A stretch of DNA of 12,228 bases from Candidatus Rhabdochlamydia sp. (GCA_030044075.1 JASHWM010000243.1:1-12228), one strand, 5' to 3'. Shown: positions 1 to 6,312, counted from the stretch's first letter. Notes: generated by a model not told the origin, from the letters alone. A program made the numbers and translations.

Positions 1-50
1 AAAAATAGATCATATTTTTAGAATTCTGGAAAGGGTTTTTTGAGGAAATG

Positions 51-84
51 AAAAGGGCCAAGTCTTGCAGGACCGGGCCCTTTT
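51..84. terminator. bidirectional intrinsic terminator
   Basis: AAAAGGGCC at 51-59 pairs perfectly with GGCCCTTTT at 76-84 across a 16-nt loop. The stem ends in T runs on both strands, so it can stop the Inc-like gene (minus strand, stop at 111) and any plus-strand gene entering from the left. In the first bases, one plus-strand frame is open from position 2 to a TGA at 41-43 and could be the tail of such a gene, but it is too short to identify. Confidence 0.7.
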
Positions 85-110
85 TGAAAATAAGGAATGA
101 AAAAAAGGGC

Positions 111-827
111 TTAGATAAGCCAGCCAAACCTTGCGAGGATCGGATGGTTTTCAAATTGGTCGAGCTGCGCAAGACCATTGGCCGCGTCTGCTTCGCTCAG
201 CCTTGCAAACAAACGGACAGCCCTTTCCTGAAGGGCGTCTTGCAGGGCTTCTCTTTGCTCACCTGAAGCATTTCGATAACTCTCGATGATCTCGTGGATC
301 ATATCTTTGTCCGCCTGTTCCATCGGAAGGTTGTTCAACACCATATTTTCCATAAATGGGAACATAGCGACCATATTCATGATCCTGACAACCTTGCGCC
401 TTGTTTCGGGATCCTGCACCCTTTCCTGGAGAGCGACAACAGAAGGTCTTTCTCTTGCAAGCTGCTCTTGGTCGACCGGTACATCTTCCTGGATCTCTCT
501 CATCAGATCGTTCCCAAATCTCTCCCCCAGCCTTTGCTGTACATCGTTAACAAGGTCAGGTTCTTCTTCATTTGGATCAGCAGGGACATGCATGAAAGAA
601 CCGATCAAGATAAAGATTGCAGAAGGAATAAGACCGATAACAGCAACCGGCGACACAAAAACTGCCAATGCAATCGAAGTCACTGCTAAGCTCACTCCAA
701 GTCCAATCCAAAAGACAGGATTTGAAGTAATATAGCGATTGATCCTGTCATCCACTGCAGACCTTTCTGCACCTCCCTCAAAGGAGTAGTTCATAACGGG
801 ATACTGCAGATTATCTAAATTAACCAT
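111..827 (-). CDS. putative inclusion-membrane (Inc-like) protein
   Basis: Hypothetical 238-aa protein. A polar N-terminus of about 35 residues is followed by two hydrophobic stretches (roughly residues 38-58 and 60-79) separated only by a Ser-Pro turn. The remaining 155 or so residues are charged and probably helical, rich in Glu, Gln and Arg. A bilobed hydrophobic hairpin with soluble tails and no cleavable signal peptide is the hallmark of chlamydial Inc proteins, which are secreted by type III secretion and inserted into the inclusion membrane. This is a topology argument only; I see no sequence family I can name. An ordinary inner-membrane protein with two TM helices is the alternative. 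The ATG at 825-827 has no clear Shine-Dalgarno site and lies in very AT-rich DNA. The gene is divergent from csaA and ends at the 51-84 terminator. Confidence 0.6.
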   Translation of the reverse strand: MVNLDNLQYPVMNYSFEGGAERSAVDDRINRYITSNPVFWIGLGVSLAVTSIALAVFVSPVAVIGLIPSAIFILIGSFMHVPADPNEEEPDLVNDVQQRLGERFGNDLMREIQEDVPVDQEQLARERPSVVALQERVQDPETRRKVVRIMNMVAMFPFMENMVLNNLPMEQADKDMIHEIIESYRNASGEQREALQDALQERAVRLFARLSEADAANGLAQLDQFENHPILARFGWLI

Positions 828-935
828 AATACAACTATATTGATAAATAATTAGAAAATTTTAATGCAATTTTCAATTAACATCAATATAAAAATTTATT
901 TAATAATAACTTATGTAAATAAAATTTTTAATTCA

Positions 936-941
936 TATAAT
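936..941 (+). promoter_or_regulatory. candidate -10 element upstream of csaA
   Basis: A consensus TATAAT sits in the AT-rich gap (828-1044) between the divergent Inc-like gene and csaA. No good -35 hexamer lies 16-18 bases upstream, and in such AT-rich DNA a chance match is likely. If used, the 5' leader before csaA would be roughly 95 nt. I could not identify a convincing promoter for the minus-strand gene in the same gap. Confidence 0.25.
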
Positions 942-1044
942 CATATACTTATTTTTTGATTTTCTACTGGAAAAATTCTTCTTTAGAAAATCTTGGGATC
1001 GTTTTATCGTATGGGGCAAAATGCTGATAAACAAGGTTTTTATT

Positions 1045-1389
1045 ATGGCCGAAGTTCATCAAATTGAGTGGAAGGACTTTGAAAAAGTCGAGCTGATCGT
1101 AGGGACGATCCTTCATGCAGAAGACTTCCCGGAAGCCAAAAAGCCCGCCTATAAGCTCACGATCGACCTGGGCCCAAAGTTTGGGGTCAAAAAATCCAGC
1201 GCACAAATCACAAACCTTTATTCAAAAGAAGATTTGATAGGCAAGCAGGTGCTCTGTGTCGCTAATTTTCCGTATAAGCAGATCGGGCCTTTTATATCTG
1301 AAGTTCTCACAACAGGATTGATCGGAGAAAATGGCGTGGTGCTGGCAGTCCCAGATAAAAAAGTCCCCAATGGTCTAAAACTGCTTTGA
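1045..1389 (+). CDS. csaA: CsaA, tRNA-binding-domain export chaperone
   Basis: Small (114 aa) OB-fold protein of the CsaA family, related to the tRNA-binding domain of MetRS and Arc1p/EMAPII. In Bacillus subtilis CsaA is a homodimeric chaperone that suppresses secretion defects. Nearly all family landmarks are visible: the VGTI strand near the N-terminus, the FPEAKKPAYKL segment, SSAQIT in the middle, VANFP followed by SEVL, and the C-terminal PNG-L-L ending. I chose the ATG at 1045, not the in-frame ATG at 1021. It has AAGG at 1033-1036 with an 8-nt spacing and gives the family's usual length; the upstream ATG would add eight residues with no counterpart. The DUF2905 gene starts 8 bases after the stop, so the two are probably co-transcribed. 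The identification is firm, the cellular role less so. Confidence 0.9.
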   Translation: MAEVHQIEWKDFEKVELIVGTILHAEDFPEAKKPAYKLTIDLGPKFGVKKSSAQITNLYSKEDLIGKQVLCVANFPYKQIGPFISEVLTTGLIGENGVVLAVPDKKVPNGLKLL

Positions 1390-1397
1390 GAGAATTT

Positions 1398-1631
1398 ATG
1401 GACATCAGTGTGATCGCTAAATGGCTCATCATTTTCGGGATCGCCCTTGCCGTGATAGGTTGCGCCCTTCTTTTTGCGGGTAAAATCGGGATCCCTTTTG
1501 GAAAGCTGCCAGGGGATATCCAGATCCAAAGAGAAAAGTGGGGGCTATTTTTCCCCATTGTGTCTTGCATCGTCTTAAGCATTGTCCTGACAATTATCGT
1601 GAACCTGCTATTTTGGCTCTTTAAAAAATAA
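1398..1631 (+). CDS. DUF2905 family small membrane protein
   Basis: A 77-aa protein with two transmembrane helices, one near residues 7-27 and one near 53-73. They flank a short polar loop with the conserved pattern GKIGIPFGKLPGDI-I-RE. This matches the DUF2905 family, which is widespread in bacteria and has no established function. The ATG at 1398 is preceded by GAGAG at 1388-1392 with 5-nt spacing. An in-frame TTG at 1386 would overlap the csaA stop but would add only four residues and lacks a site of its own. It is the second gene of a likely two-gene unit with csaA. No convincing terminator follows. Confidence 0.85.
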   Translation: MDISVIAKWLIIFGIALAVIGCALLFAGKIGIPFGKLPGDIQIQREKWGLFFPIVSCIVLSIVLTIIVNLLFWLFKK

Positions 1632-1719
1632 CTTGCTTCCCAAAAAACAAAAAGCTGAAAGACAAAAACCTTAGAAATTGATAGAGTTGTTTTTTGCACC
1701 TAAACTTAAGGAGGATCTT

Positions 1720-1800
1720 ATGTCGGCATACCCTGCATCCTGGCACCAAAGCATTATTGTCCCTTCTTCCCTCCTTCTTTGCTCCCTTCTTGGCCTTTAA
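1720..1800 (+). CDS. 26-aa leader-like small ORF
   Basis: ATG at 1720 follows a perfect AAGGAGG (1708-1714) at 5-nt spacing, the best ribosome-binding site in the window. It opens a 26-codon ORF ending TAA at 1798-1800. The peptide starts MSAYPASWHQ and ends in a leucine-rich run (LLLCSLLGL). I do not recognise it. The site's strength, the short length and the position 86 bases upstream of an amino-acid symporter suggest a leader peptide or a small membrane peptide. Another possibility is the remnant of a decayed gene that kept its start site. A stop within the leader and a hairpin between it and the next gene make attenuation conceivable, but no U-run follows that hairpin. Confidence 0.35.
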   Translation: MSAYPASWHQSIIVPSSLLLCSLLGL

Positions 1801-1847
1801 GGCTATTATACAATTTACCCTTTATACAAATTTAGTTTTAGCAAACT

Positions 1848-1864
1848 TTGTTGCCTCGCAACAA
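1848..1864 (+). repeat. 17-bp perfect inverted repeat before the NSS gene
   Basis: TTGTTGC (1848-1854), loop CTC, GCAACAA (1858-1864): a perfect 7-bp stem ending 22 bases before the symporter's ATG. It could be an RNA hairpin in the leader or a dimeric-repressor operator. No T run follows, so it is not a standard terminator. A second short palindrome, GCCTTTAAGGC, covers 1793-1803 at the stop of the small ORF. Confidence 0.4.
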
Positions 1865-1886
1865 TACAACTCTTTATGGAACGATT

Positions 1887-3365
1887 ATGTCTAATGAACA
1901 GCAAACATGGAAGTCCTCTTCAGGATTTATCTGGTCTTTGATCGGATCAGCGGTCGGTTTTGCAAATATTCTAAGCTTTAGCGCAAAAGTGTATAAGAAT
2001 GGCGGAGGAGCTTTCCTTATCCCCTATTTCCTCGCCCTTTTCTTGCTGGGGATCCCCATGCTTATTTTGGAAGGATTGATCGGCAAGAAGTTCAAGTCCC
2101 CCCTTATCCAGGCATATGGCAGCATCCTTGGCAGCACAGGCCGCACATTTGGATGGATCTCGATCCTTGCCTGCCTGACAATCGGTGCATTTTATGTCGT
2201 TTTGACAGGATATTCTGTCGCCTACGCATATTTTTCTGCGGCAGGCAGCATCCCTGAAGATACAAAATCCTTCTTTTTAAACGACTTTTTGAAGCTCACT
2301 CCAAACATTGGAGATTTCGGGAGCATTTCATGGCCGATCCTTTTTTGCACCCTTGGCGTATTGACAGCGACGTGGGTCATCCTCGTGAAAAACATCCGCG
2401 ACGGCATCGAGAAGATCTGTTCCGTCTTCATGCCGGCGCTGGGCGTGCTTATCCTTCTCTTTGCCGTCACAGTATCTTTTCTCCCCGGAGGAATGGACGC
2501 GTGGGGGTATTACCTCAGGCCAGACTTCTCCAAGCTCCTTGATGCAAGGCTTTGGCAAGACATCTTTGGACAGCTTTTTTTCAGCCTTTCAATCGGTCTT
2601 GGGATCATCGTAGGGTACTCACGATACACTCCTGAGAAAACCGACATTAGAAAGGCCATGGTGTATGTGGCCCTTGGAGATTTCGCCATCTCTTTCATCG
2701 CCGGCTTTGCCATCTTTGGATGCCTTGCGCATATCAGCCATGTTCAGGGGATCCCTTTTGAGAGCATTGCCAACTCCGATTCGACGTTTGAGATCGGGTT
2801 CATCCTCTTCCCAAAAATCCTCAAGTTCTTCGGACCTGTCTCTAGCGTCCTTGGGACTTTGTTCTTCTTCTGTGTCTTCATTGCGGGGATTACCGGGATT
2901 TTCTCTATTGTTGAGAGTATTGCAGGAAATGTCGAGACCTCTTTCAAACAGGAAAGGAAACGCGCAGTGACCCTAACGATCGCCGCCCTCACGCTCCTTT
3001 CTATTTTCTTTTGCATGGGCAACAGCTCGCACCTCATCGATACTCTTGCCCCGATGCTCCTTGGCACGAACATGCTCATCTCAGGGCTTGCATTGATCTT
3101 TTCGTTTTATTACCAATCGAAAATAATCGAACATGACCCCGTATGGAAATTTGGGCCAAAGTGGAATTTTTTTGGCGTTTCGATCCGTTTTGTTTCTCCC
3201 TTCCTGCTTGCGATCATCCTCTCTTGCAACGTATGGGTTGAGACCCACAACTTTGATTCCGGAGCAATGTTCAGGTGGTCGTATCTGGCGGTTGTCCTTC
3301 TTGCCTCGGTATTCATTTCACAAAAAGTCGGGATCAAAGACAAGGTCCCGGTATTATCAGAATGA
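1887..3365 (+). CDS. sodium-dependent amino-acid symporter, NSS (SNF) family
   Basis: Inner-membrane Na+-coupled transporter of the neurotransmitter:sodium symporter family (LeuT fold), 492 aa with 12 predicted helices. Recognisable segments: TM1 GSAVGFANIL (residues 20-29) and NGGGAFLIPY (38-47), TM3 Tyr103 matching the carboxylate-binding Tyr108 of LeuT, TM6 FFSLSIGLG (231-239) and TM8 FIAGITGIFS (331-340). G20, V23, A333 and T336 match four LeuT Na2-site residues; the fifth, Ser355, is Gly337. Unusually, both partners of the extracellular gate salt bridge are lost: LeuT Arg30 is Ser30 and Asp404 aligns with Ala388. The substrate is probably a neutral amino acid taken from the host, by inference from the family. 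The ATG at 1887 has GGAA at 1878-1881; an in-frame TTG at 1848 lies inside the inverted repeat and would add 13 residues before TM1. A hairpin follows the stop. Confidence 0.9.
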   Translation: MSNEQQTWKSSSGFIWSLIGSAVGFANILSFSAKVYKNGGGAFLIPYFLALFLLGIPMLILEGLIGKKFKSPLIQAYGSILGSTGRTFGWISILACLTIGAFYVVLTGYSVAYAYFSAAGSIPEDTKSFFLNDFLKLTPNIGDFGSISWPILFCTLGVLTATWVILVKNIRDGIEKICSVFMPALGVLILLFAVTVSFLPGGMDAWGYYLRPDFSKLLDARLWQDIFGQLFFSLSIGLGIIVGYSRYTPEKTDIRKAMVYVALGDFAISFIAGFAIFGCLAHISHVQGIPFESIANSDSTFEIGFILFPKILKFFGPVSSVLGTLFFFCVFIAGITGIFSIVESIAGNVETSFKQERKRAVTLTIAALTLLSIFFCMGNSSHLIDTLAPMLLGTNMLISGLALIFSFYYQSKIIEHDPVWKFGPKWNFFGVSIRFVSPFLLAIILSCNVWVETHNFDSGAMFRWSYLAVVLLASVFISQKVGIKDKVPVLSE

Positions 3366-3374
3366 TCACATATT

Positions 3375-3394
3375 AGGGGAGGGACACCTCCCCT
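3375..3394 (+). terminator. GC-rich hairpin between NSS and 2H genes
   Basis: AGGGGAGG (3375-3382), loop GACA, CCTCCCCT (3387-3394): a perfect 8-bp stem beginning 10 bases after the symporter stop. Only TTTG follows, so termination would be weak or partial. The Shine-Dalgarno GAGG of the next gene lies at 3397-3400, immediately past the stem. The hairpin may therefore act as an attenuating or RNA-stability element within a two-gene transcript. Confidence 0.5.
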
Positions 3395-3405
3395 TTGAGG
3401 CCTAA

Positions 3406-3900
3406 ATGAAAATAAAATTCCTCCTCCCTCTTCTCTCTTTATTGCTCATTGCAGCCGTACCAACGGCTTTGCCAAGGGGAGACCTTGTAGAATATGCCCA
3501 AACAAACTTTCCCCAAAAAGGAAAACTCCAGCAAGCTTCTAGCGGAATGGTCTATGTCAAGGTATCAGATGGCTATATCCACACTATTTTTCCGATGATC
3601 AAAGAGAAAAATCTCACTCTTCCTCCCTATTTTAGCGGCAACAATGTTGGGGCCCACATTACGGTGATTACTGCAAAAGAAATGAAACAAATACACTCTC
3701 CCATCCAAGGACTCGGAAAAGAGATCTCTTTCAAAGTGACAAATTTCTCTTCTGTCCAGCCAGAAAATTGGAAAGGGATCTCAAAGGTCTATTACTTCGA
3801 GGTCGAGAGCAAAGAACTTGAAACGGTCCGGACAAGCGCCGGCCTCCCCCCTAAAATCCTCGATCACGATTTTCATATAACTGTGGCCCTAGAGAACTAA
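3406..3900 (+). CDS. exported 2H phosphoesterase-like protein
   Basis: A 164-aa protein with a clear signal peptide: Lys-containing start, hydrophobic core at residues 5-18, probable cleavage near residue 21. The mature part has two H-x-T motifs in hydrophobic strands, GAHITVIT (H84, T86) and DFHITVAL (H157, T159), 73 residues apart. Paired Hx[T/S] motifs at this distance define the 2H phosphoesterase superfamily (LigT, AKAP7, CPDases). These enzymes cleave 2',3'-cyclic or 2',5'-linked phosphates, or ligate RNA. The assignment rests on motif placement and length, not on a recognised subfamily. Export is unusual for the superfamily, so the substrate would be extracytoplasmic or host RNA or nucleotides. 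The start has GAGG at 3397-3400 with 5-nt spacing. It sits 40 bases after the symporter and may share its transcript. An AT-only palindrome follows at 3913-3930. Confidence 0.6.
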   Translation: MKIKFLLPLLSLLLIAAVPTALPRGDLVEYAQTNFPQKGKLQQASSGMVYVKVSDGYIHTIFPMIKEKNLTLPPYFSGNNVGAHITVITAKEMKQIHSPIQGLGKEISFKVTNFSSVQPENWKGISKVYYFEVESKELETVRTSAGLPPKILDHDFHITVALEN

Positions 3901-3953
3901 AATAATTTATATATAAAAAATCTTTTTTATTAAAAATAAACAACTAAATCTTG

Positions 3954-3959
3954 TATAAT
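3954..3959 (+). promoter_or_regulatory. candidate -10 element for the CheD-like gene
   Basis: A consensus TATAAT 32 bases upstream of the ATG at 3992. There is no recognisable -35 at normal spacing. The surrounding gap (3901-3991) is almost entirely A/T, so this could be chance. Its distance fits a short leader of about 25 nt. Confidence 0.3.
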
Positions 3960-3991
3960 TTAATTACTATTTATTTAAATAAGTAATTATT

Positions 3992-4503
3992 ATGTACAAT
4001 GTCGCTTTTATGGGAGAAACTGTTTTTGGTTCTTCTTTGGATGAGAACCCCATTCTTGCAACGGATGGTCTAAGGTCGTGTATTGGTTTTGCTGGGTGGG
4101 AGCCTGAAAAAAAAATCAGCTCCTCGTTCATTTCGGGAGTCCTTCCCAAGTAACCGGTTTCTACAAAAGAGGCTTTGAGATCTTATCGGAAAAAACAGGA
4201 CACCAAAAGGCAACTTTTCAATGCGTTCTCAAAGGGGGATCTGAAAAGACCTACTACTCTCGTCAAATCATCGATTCGATAAAATCGGGACTGAAGTCCC
4301 ATCCCCTGATCCAACTTGAGATCATTTCCGAAGATCCATTGTCCAAGAATTTTTCTCTTAAAAGCCTTTCTATCGATTCAAGGGACGGTACTGTTGGGGA
4401 ATATGACAGGGAAAAAGACCCCCGCCCTCGAGTTCTTCAGAAAAAGGAAGAGCAGAGATATTCAACTTTTGAAGGTTTAGAAGAGTTAACCTTTCGCATC
4501 TAG
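3992..4503 (+). pseudogene. CheD-like deamidase-fold gene split by a frameshift at a 9-A run
   Basis: The ATG at 3992 opens a frame that stops at 4151-4153 after 53 codons. From 4108 a second frame is open to TAG at 4501-4503. It has no ATG anywhere, so it cannot easily be a separate gene. Switching frame by -1 (or adding one A) in the nine A's at 4107-4115 gives a continuous 170-aa protein. The joined protein has Thr24, Cys30 and His47, with flanks ILATDGLRSCIGF and LLVHF. This reproduces the T21/C27/H44 spacing and context of the CheD glutamine deamidase catalytic triad from Thermotoga. Downstream, alternating helices and strands, a GGS after a strand and a DGTVGEYD ending also follow the CheD plan, and the length fits. 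His47 is encoded only past the shift. No Shine-Dalgarno site precedes the ATG. It could be decoded by slippage, be a decaying gene, or reflect a homopolymer sequencing error. I see no chemotaxis genes, so an effector-like role is possible. Confidence 0.6.
4107..4115 (+). other. poly-A slippage or frameshift site
   Basis: Nine consecutive A's in the context CCTG-A9-TCAGC. The upstream frame reads GAA AAA AAA ATC; the downstream coding frame requires GAA AAA AAA AAT. One extra A in DNA or transcript, or a -1 ribosomal slip, joins them. A single homopolymer miscall would look the same. Confidence 0.6.
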
Positions 4504-4911
4504 TCAGTCATTGGGGATCCGAGGCTTTTGCCGCAGGGTCTTTGCTTCAGACCGCACCTTTTTTTCCGCCAGCATTTTTTCTTTCATGCGCCTTGTGCGG
4601 CGTCTTTTTTGCCTTCGAATTTTTTCGATGAGCTGCTGTTTTTCTGTTTTGACGCTGCTGATTTTTTCTTCGATGCGCTCGCATAGCTCTTTTCTTGCAT
4701 AGTAACGGTTCATTTCCCTTGAGCGGTCTTTCTGGCATTTGACCTCGATGCCGGTCGGTTCATGCTTCAAATACACACAAGAAGAGGTCTTATTGATCTT
4801 CTGCCCTCCCTTTCCCGATCCCAGGATAAATTTCTCTGTCAGGTCTTCTTCCCTGATCTCTAAAGACCTCATCCTTTCTTCGAGCTCTTCTAGTTTTTCT
4901 TTCCGGATCAT
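4504..4911 (-). CDS. GGQ-domain peptide chain release factor-like ribosome rescue protein
   Basis: A 135-aa protein consisting of the catalytic RF-1 domain plus a basic tail, lacking the codon-recognition domains of RF1/RF2. A short helical N-terminus is followed by GSGKGGQKINKTSSCV with the GGQ at residues 35-37, whose Gln positions the peptidyl-tRNA ester for hydrolysis. Next come LKHEPTGIEVKC and RSREMNRYYAR. The C-terminus (about 98-135) is strongly Lys/Arg rich, as expected for contact with rRNA. The NKT-SCV-LKH-PTGI-VKC signature resembles the mitochondrial rescue factor MTRFR (C12orf65) more than E. coli ArfB. A role in freeing stalled ribosomes or 50S subunits is inferred from the family. 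The ATG at 4909-4911 has AAGG upstream at 6-nt spacing. Its stop directly abuts the stop of the CheD-like gene on the other strand. Confidence 0.85.
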   Translation of the reverse strand: MIRKEKLEELEERMRSLEIREEDLTEKFILGSGKGGQKINKTSSCVYLKHEPTGIEVKCQKDRSREMNRYYARKELCERIEEKISSVKTEKQQLIEKIRRQKRRRTRRMKEKMLAEKKVRSEAKTLRQKPRIPND

Positions 4912-5109
4912 AAAATACCTTTGACGAAAGCAAACATCAATTTAACAAATCTTTTATTGGATTGTTTTTTATTTAATAAGGTATTCATTCATCATCAACA
5001 CCCTACAAAATTTTTTCTAAAAAATCCTTACCCTTATTTTAAAAAGCTACCTTTTATACCTGATGCATGATATAACTCTTGGGTTTTTACCTTAAAAAAG
5101 CAAATTAAT

Positions 5110-6312
5110 ATGTCATTTAAAGAATTATCGCTCCATCCAGATATCCTCAAGGCCGTGCAAGAATCCGGTTATGAGACCCCTACGCCGATCCAGCAAAAGG
5201 CCATCCCTAAAATTTTGAGGGGATTCGATCTCAGGGCTTCTGCACAGACAGGGACCGGAAAAACTGCAGCCTTCATCCTTCCCGCACTCCACCGTCTGAC
5301 AACACCTTCTGCTGTCCATTCCCATGGGCCTAGAGTTTTGATCCTGGTGCCTACCCGCGAGCTAGCGATGCAGGTCGCCGCTGAAGCAGCCAAATACAGC
5401 AAACATCTTTCTCGCGTAAAAACCGTGTGCATCTACGGTGGCGCGCCGTATCCTGTCCAGAACAGACAGCTTTCCAAGCCTTATGAAATCCTCGTTGCCA
5501 CACCCGGCCGCCTGATCGACCACATCAACCGTGGAAAAATCAAATTCGATAGGCTCGAGATGTTGATCTTGGACGAAGCAGATCGGATGCTCGATATGGG
5601 CTTTATCGAGCCTGTTGAAGAGATCGCAGCAAAAACACCTTCAACTCGCCAAACGCTTCTTTTCTCTGCAACTTTGAAAGGGAATGTCTTGAAGCTCTCC
5701 GAACGCCTCCTCAACAAGCCGATGGAAATCCGTGTAAGCTCCGAGTTTGAAAAACATGAGAACATCGAGCAAAGGCTCCATAATGTGGATGGCCTTGACC
5801 ACAAATATCGTCTTTTGGGCCATCTTTTAACCGACCAGGAACTCAATCAGGCGATCGTATTCACTTCCACAAAAAGACAGGCCGACGTGCTTGTTGAAAA
5901 GCTCCTTAAAGAAGGCCACACAGCGGCCGTATTGCATGGGGACATGAACCAAAGGCAGCGTACAAAAACCATTACCCAGCTTCGGCAGGAAAAGCTGCGC
6001 ATCCTTGTCGCGACCGATGTGGCCGCAAGAGGGATCGACGTCCAGACCATTTCGCATGTGATCAACTTCGATTTGCCAAATAACGCAGAAGACTATGTCC
6101 ACAGAATTGGAAGAACGGGAAGGGCTGGAGCCAAGGGGATCGCTCTTTCTTTTGCAGCAAGCAAAGATATGCATTTGCTCAAAAGGATCGAACAGTTCAC
6201 CGGACAGAAGATCACTTCTCACCTCATCCCTGGGATGGAACCAAAGATGAAGCCGCAACAAGCCAAGATGCCAAAGAAAGACTTCCGCCCTCCAAAACGA
6301 AGAAGATACTAA
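5110..6312 (+). CDS. rhlE: DEAD-box ATP-dependent RNA helicase, RhlE-like
   Basis: A 400-aa superfamily 2 RNA helicase with every canonical motif: Q motif with TPTPIQ (23-28), motif I AQTGTGKT (45-52), Ia PTRELA (81-86), Ib TPGR (131-134), II DEAD (155-158), III SAT (186-188), IV VFTSTKR (250-256), V ARGID (306-310) and VI HRIGRTGR (331-338). A short basic tail ends in PPKRRRY, typical of RhlE-type enzymes. These act in ribosome assembly and RNA turnover, often more strongly in the cold. All catalytic residues are present, so it should be active. The assignment to RhlE rather than another minimal DEAD-box protein is by size and tail only. The ATG at 5110 starts right at the Q-motif lead-in and has no clear Shine-Dalgarno site. 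The upstream gap 4912-5109 is AT-rich; TATAAC at 5071-5076 is a possible -10 without an obvious -35. The downstream neighbour is convergent. Confidence 0.92.
   Translation: MSFKELSLHPDILKAVQESGYETPTPIQQKAIPKILRGFDLRASAQTGTGKTAAFILPALHRLTTPSAVHSHGPRVLILVPTRELAMQVAAEAAKYSKHLSRVKTVCIYGGAPYPVQNRQLSKPYEILVATPGRLIDHINRGKIKFDRLEMLILDEADRMLDMGFIEPVEEIAAKTPSTRQTLLFSATLKGNVLKLSERLLNKPMEIRVSSEFEKHENIEQRLHNVDGLDHKYRLLGHLLTDQELNQAIVFTSTKRQADVLVEKLLKEGHTAAVLHGDMNQRQRTKTITQLRQEKLRILVATDVAARGIDVQTISHVINFDLPNNAEDYVHRIGRTGRAGAKGIALSFAASKDMHLLKRIEQFTGQKITSHLIPGMEPKMKPQQAKMPKKDFRPPKRRRY

Noticed and set aside
48..266. Plus-strand 72-codon ORF with GAGG just before its ATG
   Set aside because: It runs through the 51-84 terminator and then antisense to the 3' end of the Inc-like gene. 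Its composition is not protein-like.
286..735. Two long plus-strand ORFs (286-735 and 294-689)
   Set aside because: Both are antisense shadows of the Inc-like gene, rich in Ser or His/Arg with no domain pattern.
1694..1894. 66-codon plus-strand ORF between DUF2905 and the symporter
   Set aside because: It lacks its own ribosome-binding site. The AAGGAGG at 1708-1714 lies inside it and points to the other frame (1720-1800). Its end overlaps the symporter start.
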